From CAVTLG01 sp963735495 (GTDB lineage Bacteria > Chloroflexota > Ktedonobacteria > Ktedonobacterales > Ktedonobacteraceae): DNA of 64,000 bases. Position numbers and translations under genes: made by a program. The notes under the pieces are model-generated. The model did no database searches and was not told the DNA's origin. It saw only the letters and a list, made by a program, of their open reading frames with translations. The stretch is taken from assembly GCA_963735495.1 (NCBI GenBank), contig CAVTLG010000002.1:434001-498000 (forward strand), written 5' to 3'. Within the stretch, counting starts at the first letter, position 1, and every line of letters begins with the position of its first letter. Positions 44,281 through 52,954 of the stretch are shown piece by piece.

Positions 44281-45570
44281 ATGGCGTCCCAACGGAATGA
44301 GATGCTGGCAACTCCACGGAAGTTCAATCTCAACTTCTGGAAATATTGGACCGGTCAGACGATCTCGAATCTCGGTAGCTCTATTACGATTTTTGCTTTG
44401 CCATTGCTTGTCTACAAGTTGTCTGGTTCTGCACTCAACCTGGGTATTTCTTCGGCGGCGGATATGCTGCCCTACCTGCTTTTTGGCTTAATCCTTGGTG
44501 CGTGGACCGACCGTGTAGATCGCAAACGCATGATGATTTTTACCGATATTGGTCGCACCGTGGTAATTGCTCTCATTCCCTTGCTCGCTTTTCTCGGCAT
44601 ACTCTCTGTCTGGTGGATTTATGCCGTGGGTTTCATCCAATCCACGCTCACCATCTGTTTCTCGGCTGGCGAGTTCGCCGCCATTCCTAACCTTGTGGAT
44701 CAGGACGACCTGGTGACGGCAAACGGGCGTATTCAAGCCAGTTACTCGGCGGCCAGTATCGTAGGTCCGGTGCTAGCTGGTGTGCTGGTAGCTTTTGTGC
44801 CGCTTGCAACTCTAATGCTACTTGATGCGCTATCATTCCTACTTTCGGCCATCTCTATAGCGCTCGTCACCATCAGTTTTAATACGGACAAAAATGAGCA
44901 GAGAGGGAGTAAACATATCCTGCAAGATGTCACCGAGGGCTTGCGTTATGTCTGGAGCCATCCAGTACTGCGCAACATTTCGCTGATGATGGCACTGGTC
45001 AATTTCGTCTCGGCGACTGAAGGTGCGCAGCTTGTTCTGTTTGCCAAGCAGCGTCTGCAGGCCAGTGATACCCAGGTTGGTTTGCTCTACATGGCTGGGA
45101 GCGCGGGGATCGTGGTGCTTTCCTTGCTTGCTGGTCCACTGCGGAAACGTTGGACTTTCAGCAAGGTTGCGCTGAGTGCGCTCATGCTCACGGGACTTTT
45201 CATCCTGGGCTTGTCTTTCACTCGCGGGTATTGGCCTGCACTGATCCTGGTAGCGCTCGCGCAGGGTTGTGGCATCCTCTTTAATATTAACACTGGTAGC
45301 TTGCGTCAAGCCATTGTACCTAATCATCTGCTGGGGCGAGTTGTGAGTATTGCCAGTGTTCTGGCCTGGTCGGCTATTCCGTTGGGTGCATTGCTTGGAG
45401 GCTTACTCATTAACCAGACGCATAACGTGGCACTGGTGTATAGCCTGATCGGCGTATTGGTCATACTTATTCCTGTGGGTTTCTCCTTCACGCCGCTTGG
45501 GCACGCGGAGCGCTATCTGCCCAAAAAGGATAAGGAAAAACTGGAGACTGCGCTTGCGGATACTCTATAG
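44281..45570 (+). CDS. MFS efflux transporter (MFS_3/EntS-like)
   Basis: A 429-residue 12-helix transporter. FWKYWTGQTISNLGSSITI at the N terminus, GLILGAWTDRVDRKRMMI (motif A loop), and AGSAGIVVLSLLAGPLRKRW match the MFS_3 group, which includes enterobactin and macrolide exporters. AGGAGG lies five bases before the ATG. Paired with the ArsR-type regulator, it probably exports a toxic compound that the regulator senses. Confidence 0.88.
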   Translation: MASQRNEMLATPRKFNLNFWKYWTGQTISNLGSSITIFALPLLVYKLSGSALNLGISSAADMLPYLLFGLILGAWTDRVDRKRMMIFTDIGRTVVIALIPLLAFLGILSVWWIYAVGFIQSTLTICFSAGEFAAIPNLVDQDDLVTANGRIQASYSAASIVGPVLAGVLVAFVPLATLMLLDALSFLLSAISIALVTISFNTDKNEQRGSKHILQDVTEGLRYVWSHPVLRNISLMMALVNFVSATEGAQLVLFAKQRLQASDTQVGLLYMAGSAGIVVLSLLAGPLRKRWTFSKVALSALMLTGLFILGLSFTRGYWPALILVALAQGCGILFNINTGSLRQAIVPNHLLGRVVSIASVLAWSAIPLGALLGGLLINQTHNVALVYSLIGVLVILIPVGFSFTPLGHAERYLPKKDKEKLETALADTL

Positions 45571-45582
45571 CGTATGATCTAC

Positions 45583-45619
45583 AAAAAATCCTCTGTATGA
45601 TCATCAGCATACAGAGGAT
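45583..45619 (-). terminator. bidirectional terminator between MFS and glycosylase genes
   Basis: ATCCTCTGTATG (45588-45599) and CATACAGAGGAT (45608-45619) form a perfect 12-bp stem with an 8-base loop; on the minus strand it runs directly into TTTTTT. Confidence 0.88.
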
Positions 45620-45631
45620 AGGTATCAAGCC

Positions 45632-46273
45632 TTAAAACAGGGATAACTGCTCTGGAGGTTCTTCTTGTTTCTGCGTAGGTGCGACAACTTTTTTCGGCCC
45701 TTCGCTTGCCATGCGTTCTGCTTCAGCAATGACCAAAGGAATCTTTTTGAAGTCCTCGCGAATAACATCTTTGAGGCTGGACTGATGGAGTCCAGCAGCC
45801 GGGTGATACATCGCGATGCAAATATAGCCATCTTTTTTACGTGCGCGACCGTGAATAGCACTGATCTTCTCATTACCAAAGAACTTTGCCATTGAGAAGC
45901 GACCGAGTGTCACTACCACGCGTGGCTGTATGGCAGCAATTTGTCGATCCAGGTAATCGTTACAAGCAGAGATTTCTTCTGGCTCTGGATCACGATTATT
46001 CGGTGGACGGCACTTGACGACATTGGTAATGAATACATCTGAGCGCTTAAGATTAATGCTAGCCAGTAGTTCATCGAGGAATTGTCCCGCCGGGCCTACG
46101 AACGGTCGTCCCTGTTGATCTTCATGGTAGCCAGGACCTTCGCCAATAAACAGTATTTTTGCTGTGGGGATACCTTCTCCCGGCACTGCTTTGGTGCGGC
46201 CTTTACAGAGTTTACACTTTGAGCAGGTAGAAACCTCTATTGCTACCTCTCTGAGTATCTCCTCTGACGACAT
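45632..46273 (-). CDS. family 4 (Fe-S) uracil-DNA glycosylase
   Basis: A 213-residue base-excision repair enzyme that removes uracil from DNA. The first cluster ligands are in CSKCKLCKGRT, with the later ones in NVVKCRPPNNRDP and SACNDYL; the active-site loop is GEGPGYHEDQQGRPFVGPAG. The ATG at 46273 follows AGGGG. The C-terminal tail (QEEPPEQLSLF) is a common ending in this family. Followed by a strong terminator. Confidence 0.93.
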   Translation of the reverse strand: MSSEEILREVAIEVSTCSKCKLCKGRTKAVPGEGIPTAKILFIGEGPGYHEDQQGRPFVGPAGQFLDELLASINLKRSDVFITNVVKCRPPNNRDPEPEEISACNDYLDRQIAAIQPRVVVTLGRFSMAKFFGNEKISAIHGRARKKDGYICIAMYHPAAGLHQSSLKDVIREDFKKIPLVIAEAERMASEGPKKVVAPTQKQEEPPEQLSLF

Positions 46274-46367
46274 AACATCTATACCCCTTTTCAAAAAAAT
46301 AGATGAGGCGCTTTATTGAGAGAAGGTCAAGGAGCTACCCTGACCTTCTGTCGTTACTTGCTGAGAT

Positions 46368-48824
46368 TTACCAGCGGCGATCAGTAGAGGGACGTTGTCC
46401 AAAGCCACCTTCACGCCGTGGGCCGCTTGGATTAGGATTAGGATTAGGATTACGATTAGGCGGAGGACCCATCGGACGGCGCTGGCCGAAGCCGCTGCTA
46501 TTGCGATCCCCGTAGCCACCGCGATTGGGTGCACTATTATCACGATCCCCGTAGCCACCGCGATCTCGCCCTCCGAGTCCGCCGCCGTAGCTGCCGCGAT
46601 CCCCGTAGCCGCCACGATTGGGGGCACCATTATCGCGACTCGGGCCATAGCTCCCAGGACCCCGGCTTGGACCGCGACCCGGGCCACCTCGGCTGGGACC
46701 TCGGTCATGATCCAACTCGGCCTGTGAGGGCATCTCGCCACTCAGTGCCGCGCGACGTGACAGATTGACGCGTCCCTGTGCATCGACTTCGATAACCATA
46801 ACGGTAATCTCATCGCCAACAGAGACCACATCCTCGGGGCGCATAACCTGGTAGTCTGCCAGTTGTGACGTGCGTACCAGCCCTTCCTTGCCGGGCAAGA
46901 TTTCAACGAAACAGCCGAAGTCTACTATGCGGCGTACGGTGCCGGTGTAGATATGACCGACCTCTACCTCTTCAGTTAGCGCGCGTACCGCATCAAATGC
47001 TCGTTGCATAGATTCGCCGGAGACCGCTGAAATGTTCACTGAACCATCGTCTTCAATATCCAGTTTGGCTCCGCTCTCCTCCTGGATTTTGCGGATGGTT
47101 TTGCCGCCTGGTCCGATGACCGCGCCAATCTTATCAGGGTTGATCTTGATCGTTTGGATACGCGGCGCAAAGGCTGAGAGTTCCTCGCGTGGCGCATCGA
47201 TGGCATCCAGCATCTTCTCCATGATATACATGCGGCCTTCGTGTGCCTGCTCCAGTGCCCTGGCCATGATCTCGTAGGTGATGCCCTTGACCTTGATATC
47301 CATTTGCAGAGCGGTCACGCCATCGGCTGTGCCAGCAACTTTAAAGTCCATATCGCCGAGCGCATCCTCGATGCCCTGGATATCAGTGAGCACAGCCCAC
47401 TTACCTTCGCGCTCGCCTTCGCCCGTTACCAGGCCCATCGCCACACCGGCAACCGGTGCATGAATGGGTACGCCTGCGTCCATCAGCGCCAACGTTGTAC
47501 CACACACGGAACCCATCGACGTTGAGCCATTGGAGGAAAGCACATCGGAAACAGCACGAATCGTGTATGGAAACTCCGACTGTGCGGGGATCACTGCGGC
47601 CACCGCTCGTTCAGCCAGTGCGCCGTGTCCAATCTCGCGGCGACCCGGTCCGCGTAGTGGTTTACTCTCGCCTGTTGAATAAGGAGGGAAGTTGTAGTGG
47701 TGCATAAAGCGCTTGGTTCTACTCCCACCCAGACCATCCAGGATCTGTTCATCGCCTGGCGAGCCAAGCGTGATCGCGCTCAACACCTGCGTTTGTCCCC
47801 GTGTGAAGATCGCCGAGCCATGTGTGCGTGGCAGCAAGCCAACTTCACATGAAATTGGTCGAATTGTTTTAAGATCGCGGCCATCGGGGCGTGCTCCATT
47901 ATCCAGGATATTATTACGTACGTAGGATTTCAATTCCTTCTCGTAGAAGTTAATAATATCCTTCAATTGGTCCGGGTATTGCGTACCCAATTCTGTGACC
48001 AGCTCTTCCTGCACCAGGCTCAAGGCTGCGCCCCGTGCCGTCTTGTCAGGATTATTGACGGCTGCATCAAAGCGCGGGCGCACAAATTCGGCAACCTTAG
48101 CGCGCAGCTCTTCATCAACTGGAGCGGGAGTAAAGGAGCGTTTCGGGCGGTTGACTGCCTGTACCAGCTTCTCCTGCATCTTGATAATATCTTGCAGGCT
48201 CTCCTGGCCAAAGCGTACTGCCTCAAGCATCAGCTCTTCTGGGAGTTCTTTTGCGCCCGCTTCGACCATCATGACCGCATCTGCTGTACCTGCAATCGCC
48301 AGGTCCAGCCTGCTCTGCTCTGCTTGTGACTCAAGCGGGTTGATCACAAACTGCTCGTTGACATAGCCAACGCGTACAGCTCCCACGGGACCAGAGAAAG
48401 GAATATCTGAGATACTCAGCGCTGCTGAGGCACCAACGATACCCAGGGCATCATAATCATTTTCCTGATCTACTGAGAGAACGGTGATTACAACTTGCAC
48501 ATCGTTGCGATAACCTTTGGGGAAGAGTGGACGAAGCGGACGGTCGGCCAGTCGGCAAGAGAGGATAGCGTGTTCTGTTGCGCGACCTTCACGTTTGGGA
48601 AAACTACCAGGGATTTTGCCTGCGGCGTACATGCGCTCTTCTACATCGACAGTGAGTGGGAAAAAATCAATGCCTTCTCGTGGTACTTCGCTGCCAACCA
48701 CAGTTGCCAGGATCACGGTGTCTCCGTAGCGCACTAACACTGCGCCACTGCTCTGCTCTGCTACGCGGCCGGTTTCAATGCTCATAACCCTGCCACCGAT
48801 AACAGCTTCTTGACGGTGAATCAT
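46368..48824 (-). CDS. pnp: polyribonucleotide nucleotidyltransferase (PNPase) with RGG-rich tail
   Basis: 818 residues. Two RNase PH domains (first about 10-230, second about 310-540, with RDLKTIRPISCEVGLLPRTHG and DALGDMDFKVAGTADGVTALQ), then KH (KIGAVIGPGGKTIRKIQEES) and S1 (GHIYTGTVRRIVDFGCFVEI) RNA-binding domains. After RRAALSGEMPSQAEL there is an extra tail of about 114 residues rich in Gly/Arg/Asn/Pro with four RGG units and a duplicated APNRGGYGDR. GGAGGAAAT precedes the ATG at 48824. Normally PNPase ends soon after S1. Confidence 0.95.
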   Translation of the reverse strand: MIHRQEAVIGGRVMSIETGRVAEQSSGAVLVRYGDTVILATVVGSEVPREGIDFFPLTVDVEERMYAAGKIPGSFPKREGRATEHAILSCRLADRPLRPLFPKGYRNDVQVVITVLSVDQENDYDALGIVGASAALSISDIPFSGPVGAVRVGYVNEQFVINPLESQAEQSRLDLAIAGTADAVMMVEAGAKELPEELMLEAVRFGQESLQDIIKMQEKLVQAVNRPKRSFTPAPVDEELRAKVAEFVRPRFDAAVNNPDKTARGAALSLVQEELVTELGTQYPDQLKDIINFYEKELKSYVRNNILDNGARPDGRDLKTIRPISCEVGLLPRTHGSAIFTRGQTQVLSAITLGSPGDEQILDGLGGSRTKRFMHHYNFPPYSTGESKPLRGPGRREIGHGALAERAVAAVIPAQSEFPYTIRAVSDVLSSNGSTSMGSVCGTTLALMDAGVPIHAPVAGVAMGLVTGEGEREGKWAVLTDIQGIEDALGDMDFKVAGTADGVTALQMDIKVKGITYEIMARALEQAHEGRMYIMEKMLDAIDAPREELSAFAPRIQTIKINPDKIGAVIGPGGKTIRKIQEESGAKLDIEDDGSVNISAVSGESMQRAFDAVRALTEEVEVGHIYTGTVRRIVDFGCFVEILPGKEGLVRTSQLADYQVMRPEDVVSVGDEITVMVIEVDAQGRVNLSRRAALSGEMPSQAELDHDRGPSRGGPGRGPSRGPGSYGPSRDNGAPNRGGYGDRGSYGGGLGGRDRGGYGDRDNSAPNRGGYGDRNSSGFGQRRPMGPPPNRNPNPNPNPSGPRREGGFGQRPSTDRRW
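46429..46458 (+). repeat. GGATTA hexamer tandem repeat inside pnp
   Basis: Four exact GGATTA copies and a CGATTA variant, encoding Asn-Pro dipeptides in the PNPase tail. Confidence 0.9.
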
Positions 48825-49181
48825 ATTTCCTCCGATTATTGGCACCCTTATTCGTAATTCATAACATTGGTCCTTGTTGAGAGCCTCTCACTTCCCATCC
48901 TGCGTCAAAATCGGGTGCAATTCTTCTTACTAAGGTACTACTTTTTCGTGTGCGACCGTATATCTCTCGTTGCGGACTCACCCTTGTGCGCTGAGTAACT
49001 TTTACCTGTTGTGTAGGAGCTTCCCTCGGATCTAGCCTCTTCTCTCGTTCGTCTCGTCTCTCTTCAACAATTGCAATTGTCTCGGTATGGGTCAAATGGA
49101 GAATAATGGAGCGGCGGTCGGGCAGAATGTACGGCGCTCGTCATGGTGCGCCGACCGCATCCACAGTAACCCCTGATCTCG
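48825..49181. other. 357-bp spacer between rpsO and pnp
   Basis: Holds an open frame (48859-49095, minus) that begins only with TTG and has no ribosome site, so I do not call it. A CAATTGCAATTG run is near 49070. Nothing else supported. Confidence 0.4.
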
Positions 49182-49469
49182 TTAACGACCTGCGCCAAGC
49201 CTTACGCGCAAGTTTAATCTGGCAATCAATGCTCGATAGCGATCTGGGCTTTTCTTACTCAGATATGCAAGCAGACGTCGGCGCTGCCCAACTAGCATCC
49301 TCAGGCCCCGACGTGAATGGAGGTCATGCTTATGGATTTTAAGATGCTCTGTAAGTTCGTTGATACGCTGTGTCAGGAGCGAAATCTGGACCTCAGGCGA
49401 TCCGGTATCTGTTTCGTGAACACGCGCGTTTGCGATAATATCGGCTTTTTCTTCTACAGTCAATGCCAC
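49182..49469 (-). CDS. rpsO: 30S ribosomal protein S15
   Basis: A 95-residue protein that binds the central domain of 16S rRNA. Typical residues: TGSPEVQISLLTQRINEL, HKHDLHSRRGLRMLV, and RRRLLAYLSKKSPDRY. It starts with GTG at 49469; GGGAGGTGAT is upstream. It is slightly longer than the usual 88-89 residues at its C terminus. Next to pnp, a common pairing. Confidence 0.97.
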   Translation of the reverse strand: MALTVEEKADIIANARVHETDTGSPEVQISLLTQRINELTEHLKIHKHDLHSRRGLRMLVGQRRRLLAYLSKKSPDRYRALIARLNLRVRLGAGR

Positions 49470-49709
49470 GCTTCTAAATCACCTCCCGTGTATTCAGGTG
49501 GGAAAAGACAAGTATCCTGCTGCCATTTAGCAACGGCATGACGTATTTACGCTATGCAGTATTTTCAGGCAAGGATTCATTACACTTTCGCATTATAACA
49601 TGGATAACTCAAGGGCGCAATGAATTGTCGCTACCTGTGCTTATTCCCGTGAACTCTCTGTGAACAGGGTACCCACCAGGGTACCCTTTTTATGCCTGGA
49701 TAAGCTCCA

Positions 49710-50093
49710 TTATTTAACGGTGACTTTGGCTCCCACCTCGGTCAATCGTGCGGCGATCTTGTCAGCTTCTTCTCGTGATACAGCTTCTTTGACCGGTTTT
49801 GGTGCTTCGTCAACGACAGCCTTCGCCTCTTTCAGACCCAGGCCAGTGAGCTCACGCACTACTTTGATGACGTTGATCTTGTTCGGGCCAACTTCGGTCA
49901 GGATGGCGTCGAATTCAGTCTGTTCTTCGACAGGAGCGGCAGCCTCGGTGGTTGCTGCGGCGGCGACAGGAGCGGCTGCGGCGGCGACAGGGGCCGCGCT
50001 GACACCCCATTTATCCTGGAGGGTTTTGGTGAGTTCGACGAGTTCCAGGACGTTCAGTTTTTCAATTTCTGCGATAATGGTATCTAATGCCAT
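49710..50093 (-). CDS. rplL: 50S ribosomal protein L7/L12
   Basis: A 127-residue stalk protein: N-terminal dimer domain (ELVELTKTLQDKWGV), an Ala-rich hinge, and C-terminal factor-binding domain (KINVIKVVRELTGLGLKEAK). GGAGAAAACC precedes the ATG. Separated from rplJ by a nested palindromic repeat unit (50111-50180). Confidence 0.98.
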   Translation of the reverse strand: MALDTIIAEIEKLNVLELVELTKTLQDKWGVSAAPVAAAAAPVAAAATTEAAAPVEEQTEFDAILTEVGPNKINVIKVVRELTGLGLKEAKAVVDEAPKPVKEAVSREEADKIAARLTEVGAKVTVK

Positions 50094-50110
50094 GATGGTT
50101 TTCTCCTTTT

Positions 50111-50180
50111 ATATTGCCTTGCATTCAGATGAGCGCGGAGCGCTAGCCACGCAGTGGCGTTTCTGAATGGCCATGGGTAT
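50111..50180 (-). repeat. nested palindromic repeat, copy C (minimal unit)
   Basis: A simple form without an inner module: arms CATTCAGAAACGCCAC and GCTCATCTGAATG on the minus strand, with the family flanks ATACCCAT and CAAGGCAATA. It starts at the rplJ stop codon and fills the gap to rplL. Confidence 0.85.
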
Positions 50181-50722
50181 TATGCTTCGGCGGATGTTCC
50201 GCTGTTCAATTGTTCTGCACGTGCCTGTAGTACATAGCACAAGTCACGTAATGGTGCGGTCAATAAACTGTAGGTCGTTGCTAATGGTCCTTGTAGAACA
50301 CCAACAACTTGCGCTTTGGGTCCTGTTTTCCCACCGGGAATCTTACTCAGACCCTCTACCTGGTCAGCACTTAATGCGCGGCCACCTAGAATAGCGGATT
50401 TGATGACGGCGACGCGTGAGGTGCGCATGTAATCAGTAACGGCTTTAGCCGCTGCTACTTCATCATCGAAACCAAAGGCCACGGTGGTTTGACCATGGAA
50501 AATGTTGGTGTCCAGCTCGGTCATATTGTTGCGCTCGGACGCGATGCGTAAAAGCGTATTTTTGGCGACCTGGAGTTCCAACTTCGCGTCGCGCATCTTA
50601 CTGCGCAGCTCGCTCATGTCTTTTACGCTGAGCCCCTGCGTCTGTACCAGGATGGTAACGGAGGCGCGACCTAGCTTCTCTGTCAGTTCCTCGATTTTCT
50701 CTGCTTTCGCCTGTGTAGGCAT
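50180..50722 (-). CDS. rplJ: 50S ribosomal protein L10
   Basis: A 180-residue protein that anchors the L7/L12 stalk. N terminus MPTQAKAEKIEELTEKL, with AKNTLLRIA and IFHGQTTVAFGF typical of L10. The ATG at 50722 is chosen because AGGAGG lies upstream; in-frame codons farther upstream belong to the leader. Expression is probably controlled by the leader at 50724-50866. Confidence 0.97.
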   Translation of the reverse strand: MPTQAKAEKIEELTEKLGRASVTILVQTQGLSVKDMSELRSKMRDAKLELQVAKNTLLRIASERNNMTELDTNIFHGQTTVAFGFDDEVAAAKAVTDYMRTSRVAVIKSAILGGRALSADQVEGLSKIPGGKTGPKAQVVGVLQGPLATTYSLLTAPLRDLCYVLQARAEQLNSGTSAEA

Positions 50723-50723
50723 A

Positions 50724-50866
50724 ACAACTCTTCCTCCTTCCCTGTGTAGATAGAAAAAACCTTCAGTTTGCTCAACTGAAGGTCTGAGAGAATTCCTATT
50801 TGCTGGACCCGGACTCTTTGTTGCCATCACAAGGCAAAAGTGCCACTGGCTCCTTATAATAGTCAT
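50724..50866 (-). promoter_or_regulatory. L10 leader with attenuator
   Basis: On the minus strand, ACCTTCAGTT (50783-50774 arm) and AACTGAAGGT (50768-50759) form a perfect 10-bp stem followed by T6, an intrinsic terminator just before the rplJ ribosome site. Upstream bases can form an alternative structure, as in known L10 leaders where L10-L12 binding favours termination. Confidence 0.7.
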
Positions 50867-51001
50867 CCCCTCGGCAAGTCGATCAGATCAATATATCGCT
50901 TAGACGCCCACTGGCGTACTTGCTGTCTTCGGTTGATGATAGTGCGTTTACTATTCAGTTGTGTAAGATCGTGTCTGGCTCGTGTAGAGCCGGACAACGG
51001 G

Positions 51002-51712
51002 TTATGCTTTGAGCGCTAACGCTGTCGATACATCCAGCCGTACGCTGGGAGACATCGTGGAAGAAAGCACGACGCTCTTGACATAGATGCCCTTCGCGCC
51101 AGAAGGCCGAGCGCGCACAACTGCGTCAACAACGGATGTGATATTCGATAGCAGCGACGTTTCGCTGAACGAGAGCTTGCCCGCTGGTACGTGTATAAGC
51201 GCGCTCTTATCGACTTTAAACTCGACGCGACCGGCTTTTACTTCACGAATAGTCGTGGTGAGATCGAACGTAATCGTACCAGCTTTTGGGCTCGGCATCA
51301 AGCCCCTGGGTCCCAATTTTTTACCGAGGCGACCGACTTTCCCCATCACATCAGGGGTGGCAATGGCTACATCAAAGCCGAGCCAATCACCTTCAATCTG
51401 CTTAATCAGATCATCGAGGCCGACAAAATCTGCGCCTGCCGCCTCGGCTTCAGTGGCTTTCTCGCCTTGTGCGAAGACCAGTACTTTTACTTCTTTTCCG
51501 GTCCCGGCTGGTAGCATTGCTACGCCGCGTACCTGCTGGTCGGCATGGCGTGGATCGACGCCAAGCTTCATATGTACTTCGACCGTTGGATCAAACTTGG
51601 TAAAGCTAATCTTTTTGAGGAGTGAAACGGCTTCTTGAGGCTCGTAGAGCTTCGTCTCATCGACGAGCTTGGCAGCCTCTTGATATTTCTTTCCGTGCGT
51701 ATTTTTTGTCAT
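51002..51712 (-). CDS. rplA: 50S ribosomal protein L1
   Basis: A 236-residue protein of the L1 stalk that also represses its own operon in many bacteria. KYQEAAKLVDETKLYEP, VEVHMKLGVDPRHADQQVRG and KLGPRGLMPSPKAGTI are typical. The ATG at 51712 follows AAGGAGGG. Directly downstream of rplK. Confidence 0.98.
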   Translation of the reverse strand: MTKNTHGKKYQEAAKLVDETKLYEPQEAVSLLKKISFTKFDPTVEVHMKLGVDPRHADQQVRGVAMLPAGTGKEVKVLVFAQGEKATEAEAAGADFVGLDDLIKQIEGDWLGFDVAIATPDVMGKVGRLGKKLGPRGLMPSPKAGTITFDLTTTIREVKAGRVEFKVDKSALIHVPAGKLSFSETSLLSNITSVVDAVVRARPSGAKGIYVKSVVLSSTMSPSVRLDVSTALALKA

Positions 51713-51763
51713 GTTCTTTGTGCCCTCCTTGAGGCCATTACCGCAGTGACTTTCGGGCAATGC

Positions 51764-52192
51764 TTATTCAGTTTCAACCGTGATACCCATGCTGCGTGCT
51801 GTACCGGCTACCGTGCGCTCGGCGGCCTCAATGTTAATTGCATTGAGATCCTTCAGCTTCAGCTCTGCGATTTCGCGCAGCTTTGCCTGTGTGATAGTGC
51901 CAACCTTTGTTTTATTCGGTGTGGCTGAGCCTTTAGCTACGCTAGCGGCAGCTTTAAGCAGATCAGGCACAGGCGGCGTTTTTGTCACAAAGGTGAATGA
52001 GCGATCTTCATAGATAGTAATTTCAGCAGGAATGACCATACCTGCCTGGTCTGCGGTGCGTGCATTATATTCCTTACAGAACATCATCAAGTTGATGCCG
52101 TGAGGTCCCAGCGCGGTACCAATCGGGGGAGCCGGTGTAGCTTTCCCGGCTGAGATTTGCAGCTTGACGACCGCTTTAATACGTTTTCCCAT
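51764..52192 (-). CDS. rplK: 50S ribosomal protein L11
   Basis: A 142-residue protein at the GTPase-associated centre. KAVVKLQISAGKATPAPPIG, ALGPHGINLMMFCKEYNA and AAERTVAGTARSMGI are typical. Ribosome site is weak (GAAAGAAG). A 129-bp repeat separates it from nusG. Confidence 0.98.
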   Translation of the reverse strand: MGKRIKAVVKLQISAGKATPAPPIGTALGPHGINLMMFCKEYNARTADQAGMVIPAEITIYEDRSFTFVTKTPPVPDLLKAAASVAKGSATPNKTKVGTITQAKLREIAELKLKDLNAINIEAAERTVAGTARSMGITVETE

Positions 52193-52209
52193 CTTCTTTC
52201 AAACTCCTC

Positions 52210-52338
52210 ATACCCATAAACATTCAGAAACGCCACTGTCGTGGCCCCTCTTAGACCGTCAGAAACGCCACTGTCGTGGCTAGCTTCGCTCATCTGACGG
52301 AGAGGAGGTAGCTTCGCTCATCTGAATGCAAGGCAATA
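52210..52338 (+). repeat. nested palindromic repeat, copy D (129 bp)
   Basis: Outer arms CATTCAGA and TCTGAATG; inner arms CCGTCAGA and TCTGACGG; direct repeats of AGAAACGCCACTGTCGTGG and of TAGCTTCGCTCATCTGA. It fills the nusG-rplK gap. Confidence 0.9.
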
Positions 52339-52351
52339 GCAAATGGATAGG

Positions 52352-52921
52352 CTAGATTTTCTCCACCTGGAGAAAATCCAGGACTACCGGGGTCTCGCGA
52401 CCGAAAAAAGAAACCAGCACAGTGACTTTATTGCGATCCATATTAATATCACTAACCGTGCCGATAAACTCGGTGAATGGACCATCGATGACGCGTACAC
52501 TTTGTCCTTTAGAGAAACTGACTTTCGCCTTGGGTTTCTCGGTCTCTTTGGTGACTTGCTTCAGGATTGTTTTCACCTCGTGCTCTTGCAATGGCACGGG
52601 ACGCGTCCCCGAGCCTACAAAGCTGGTAACACCAGGTGTGTTGCGCACGACGTACCAGGCTTCATCACTCATGACCATCTCTACCAGCACATAGCCGGGA
52701 AAGACTTTGCGCTGGACTGTGCGTCGTTGACCCTGCTTTATTTCCACCTCTTCTTCCATTGGCACGATAACACGGAAAATTTTGTTTCGCATGTCCATCG
52801 AGGCAATACGCGCTTCGAGATGGCTTTTGACTTTATTTTCGTAACCCGAATAGGTATGAATAGCATACCAGGCGCGTTTTTCTTCAGGCTTTTCTTTGTC
52901 GCTGGTACGTTCAGTAACCAC
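52352..52921 (-). CDS. nusG: transcription termination/antitermination factor NusG
   Basis: A 189-residue NusG: RAWYAIHTYSGYENKVKSHL opens the NGN domain, FPGYVLVEMVMSDEAWYVVR follows, and the KOW domain has KGQSVRVIDGPFTEFIGTV. Starts with GTG at 52921 after AAGAGG. Located between secE and rplK as usual. Confidence 0.98.
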   Translation of the reverse strand: MVTERTSDKEKPEEKRAWYAIHTYSGYENKVKSHLEARIASMDMRNKIFRVIVPMEEEVEIKQGQRRTVQRKVFPGYVLVEMVMSDEAWYVVRNTPGVTSFVGSGTRPVPLQEHEVKTILKQVTKETEKPKAKVSFSKGQSVRVIDGPFTEFIGTVSDINMDRNKVTVLVSFFGRETPVVLDFLQVEKI

Positions 52922-52954
52922 GGCTTTTCCTCTTATGCTTCCAGGTGACGAAGC

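Noticed and set aside
48859..49095. 78-codon minus-strand ORF between rpsO and pnp
   Set aside because: Only a TTG start, no ribosome site, and composition typical of spacer.
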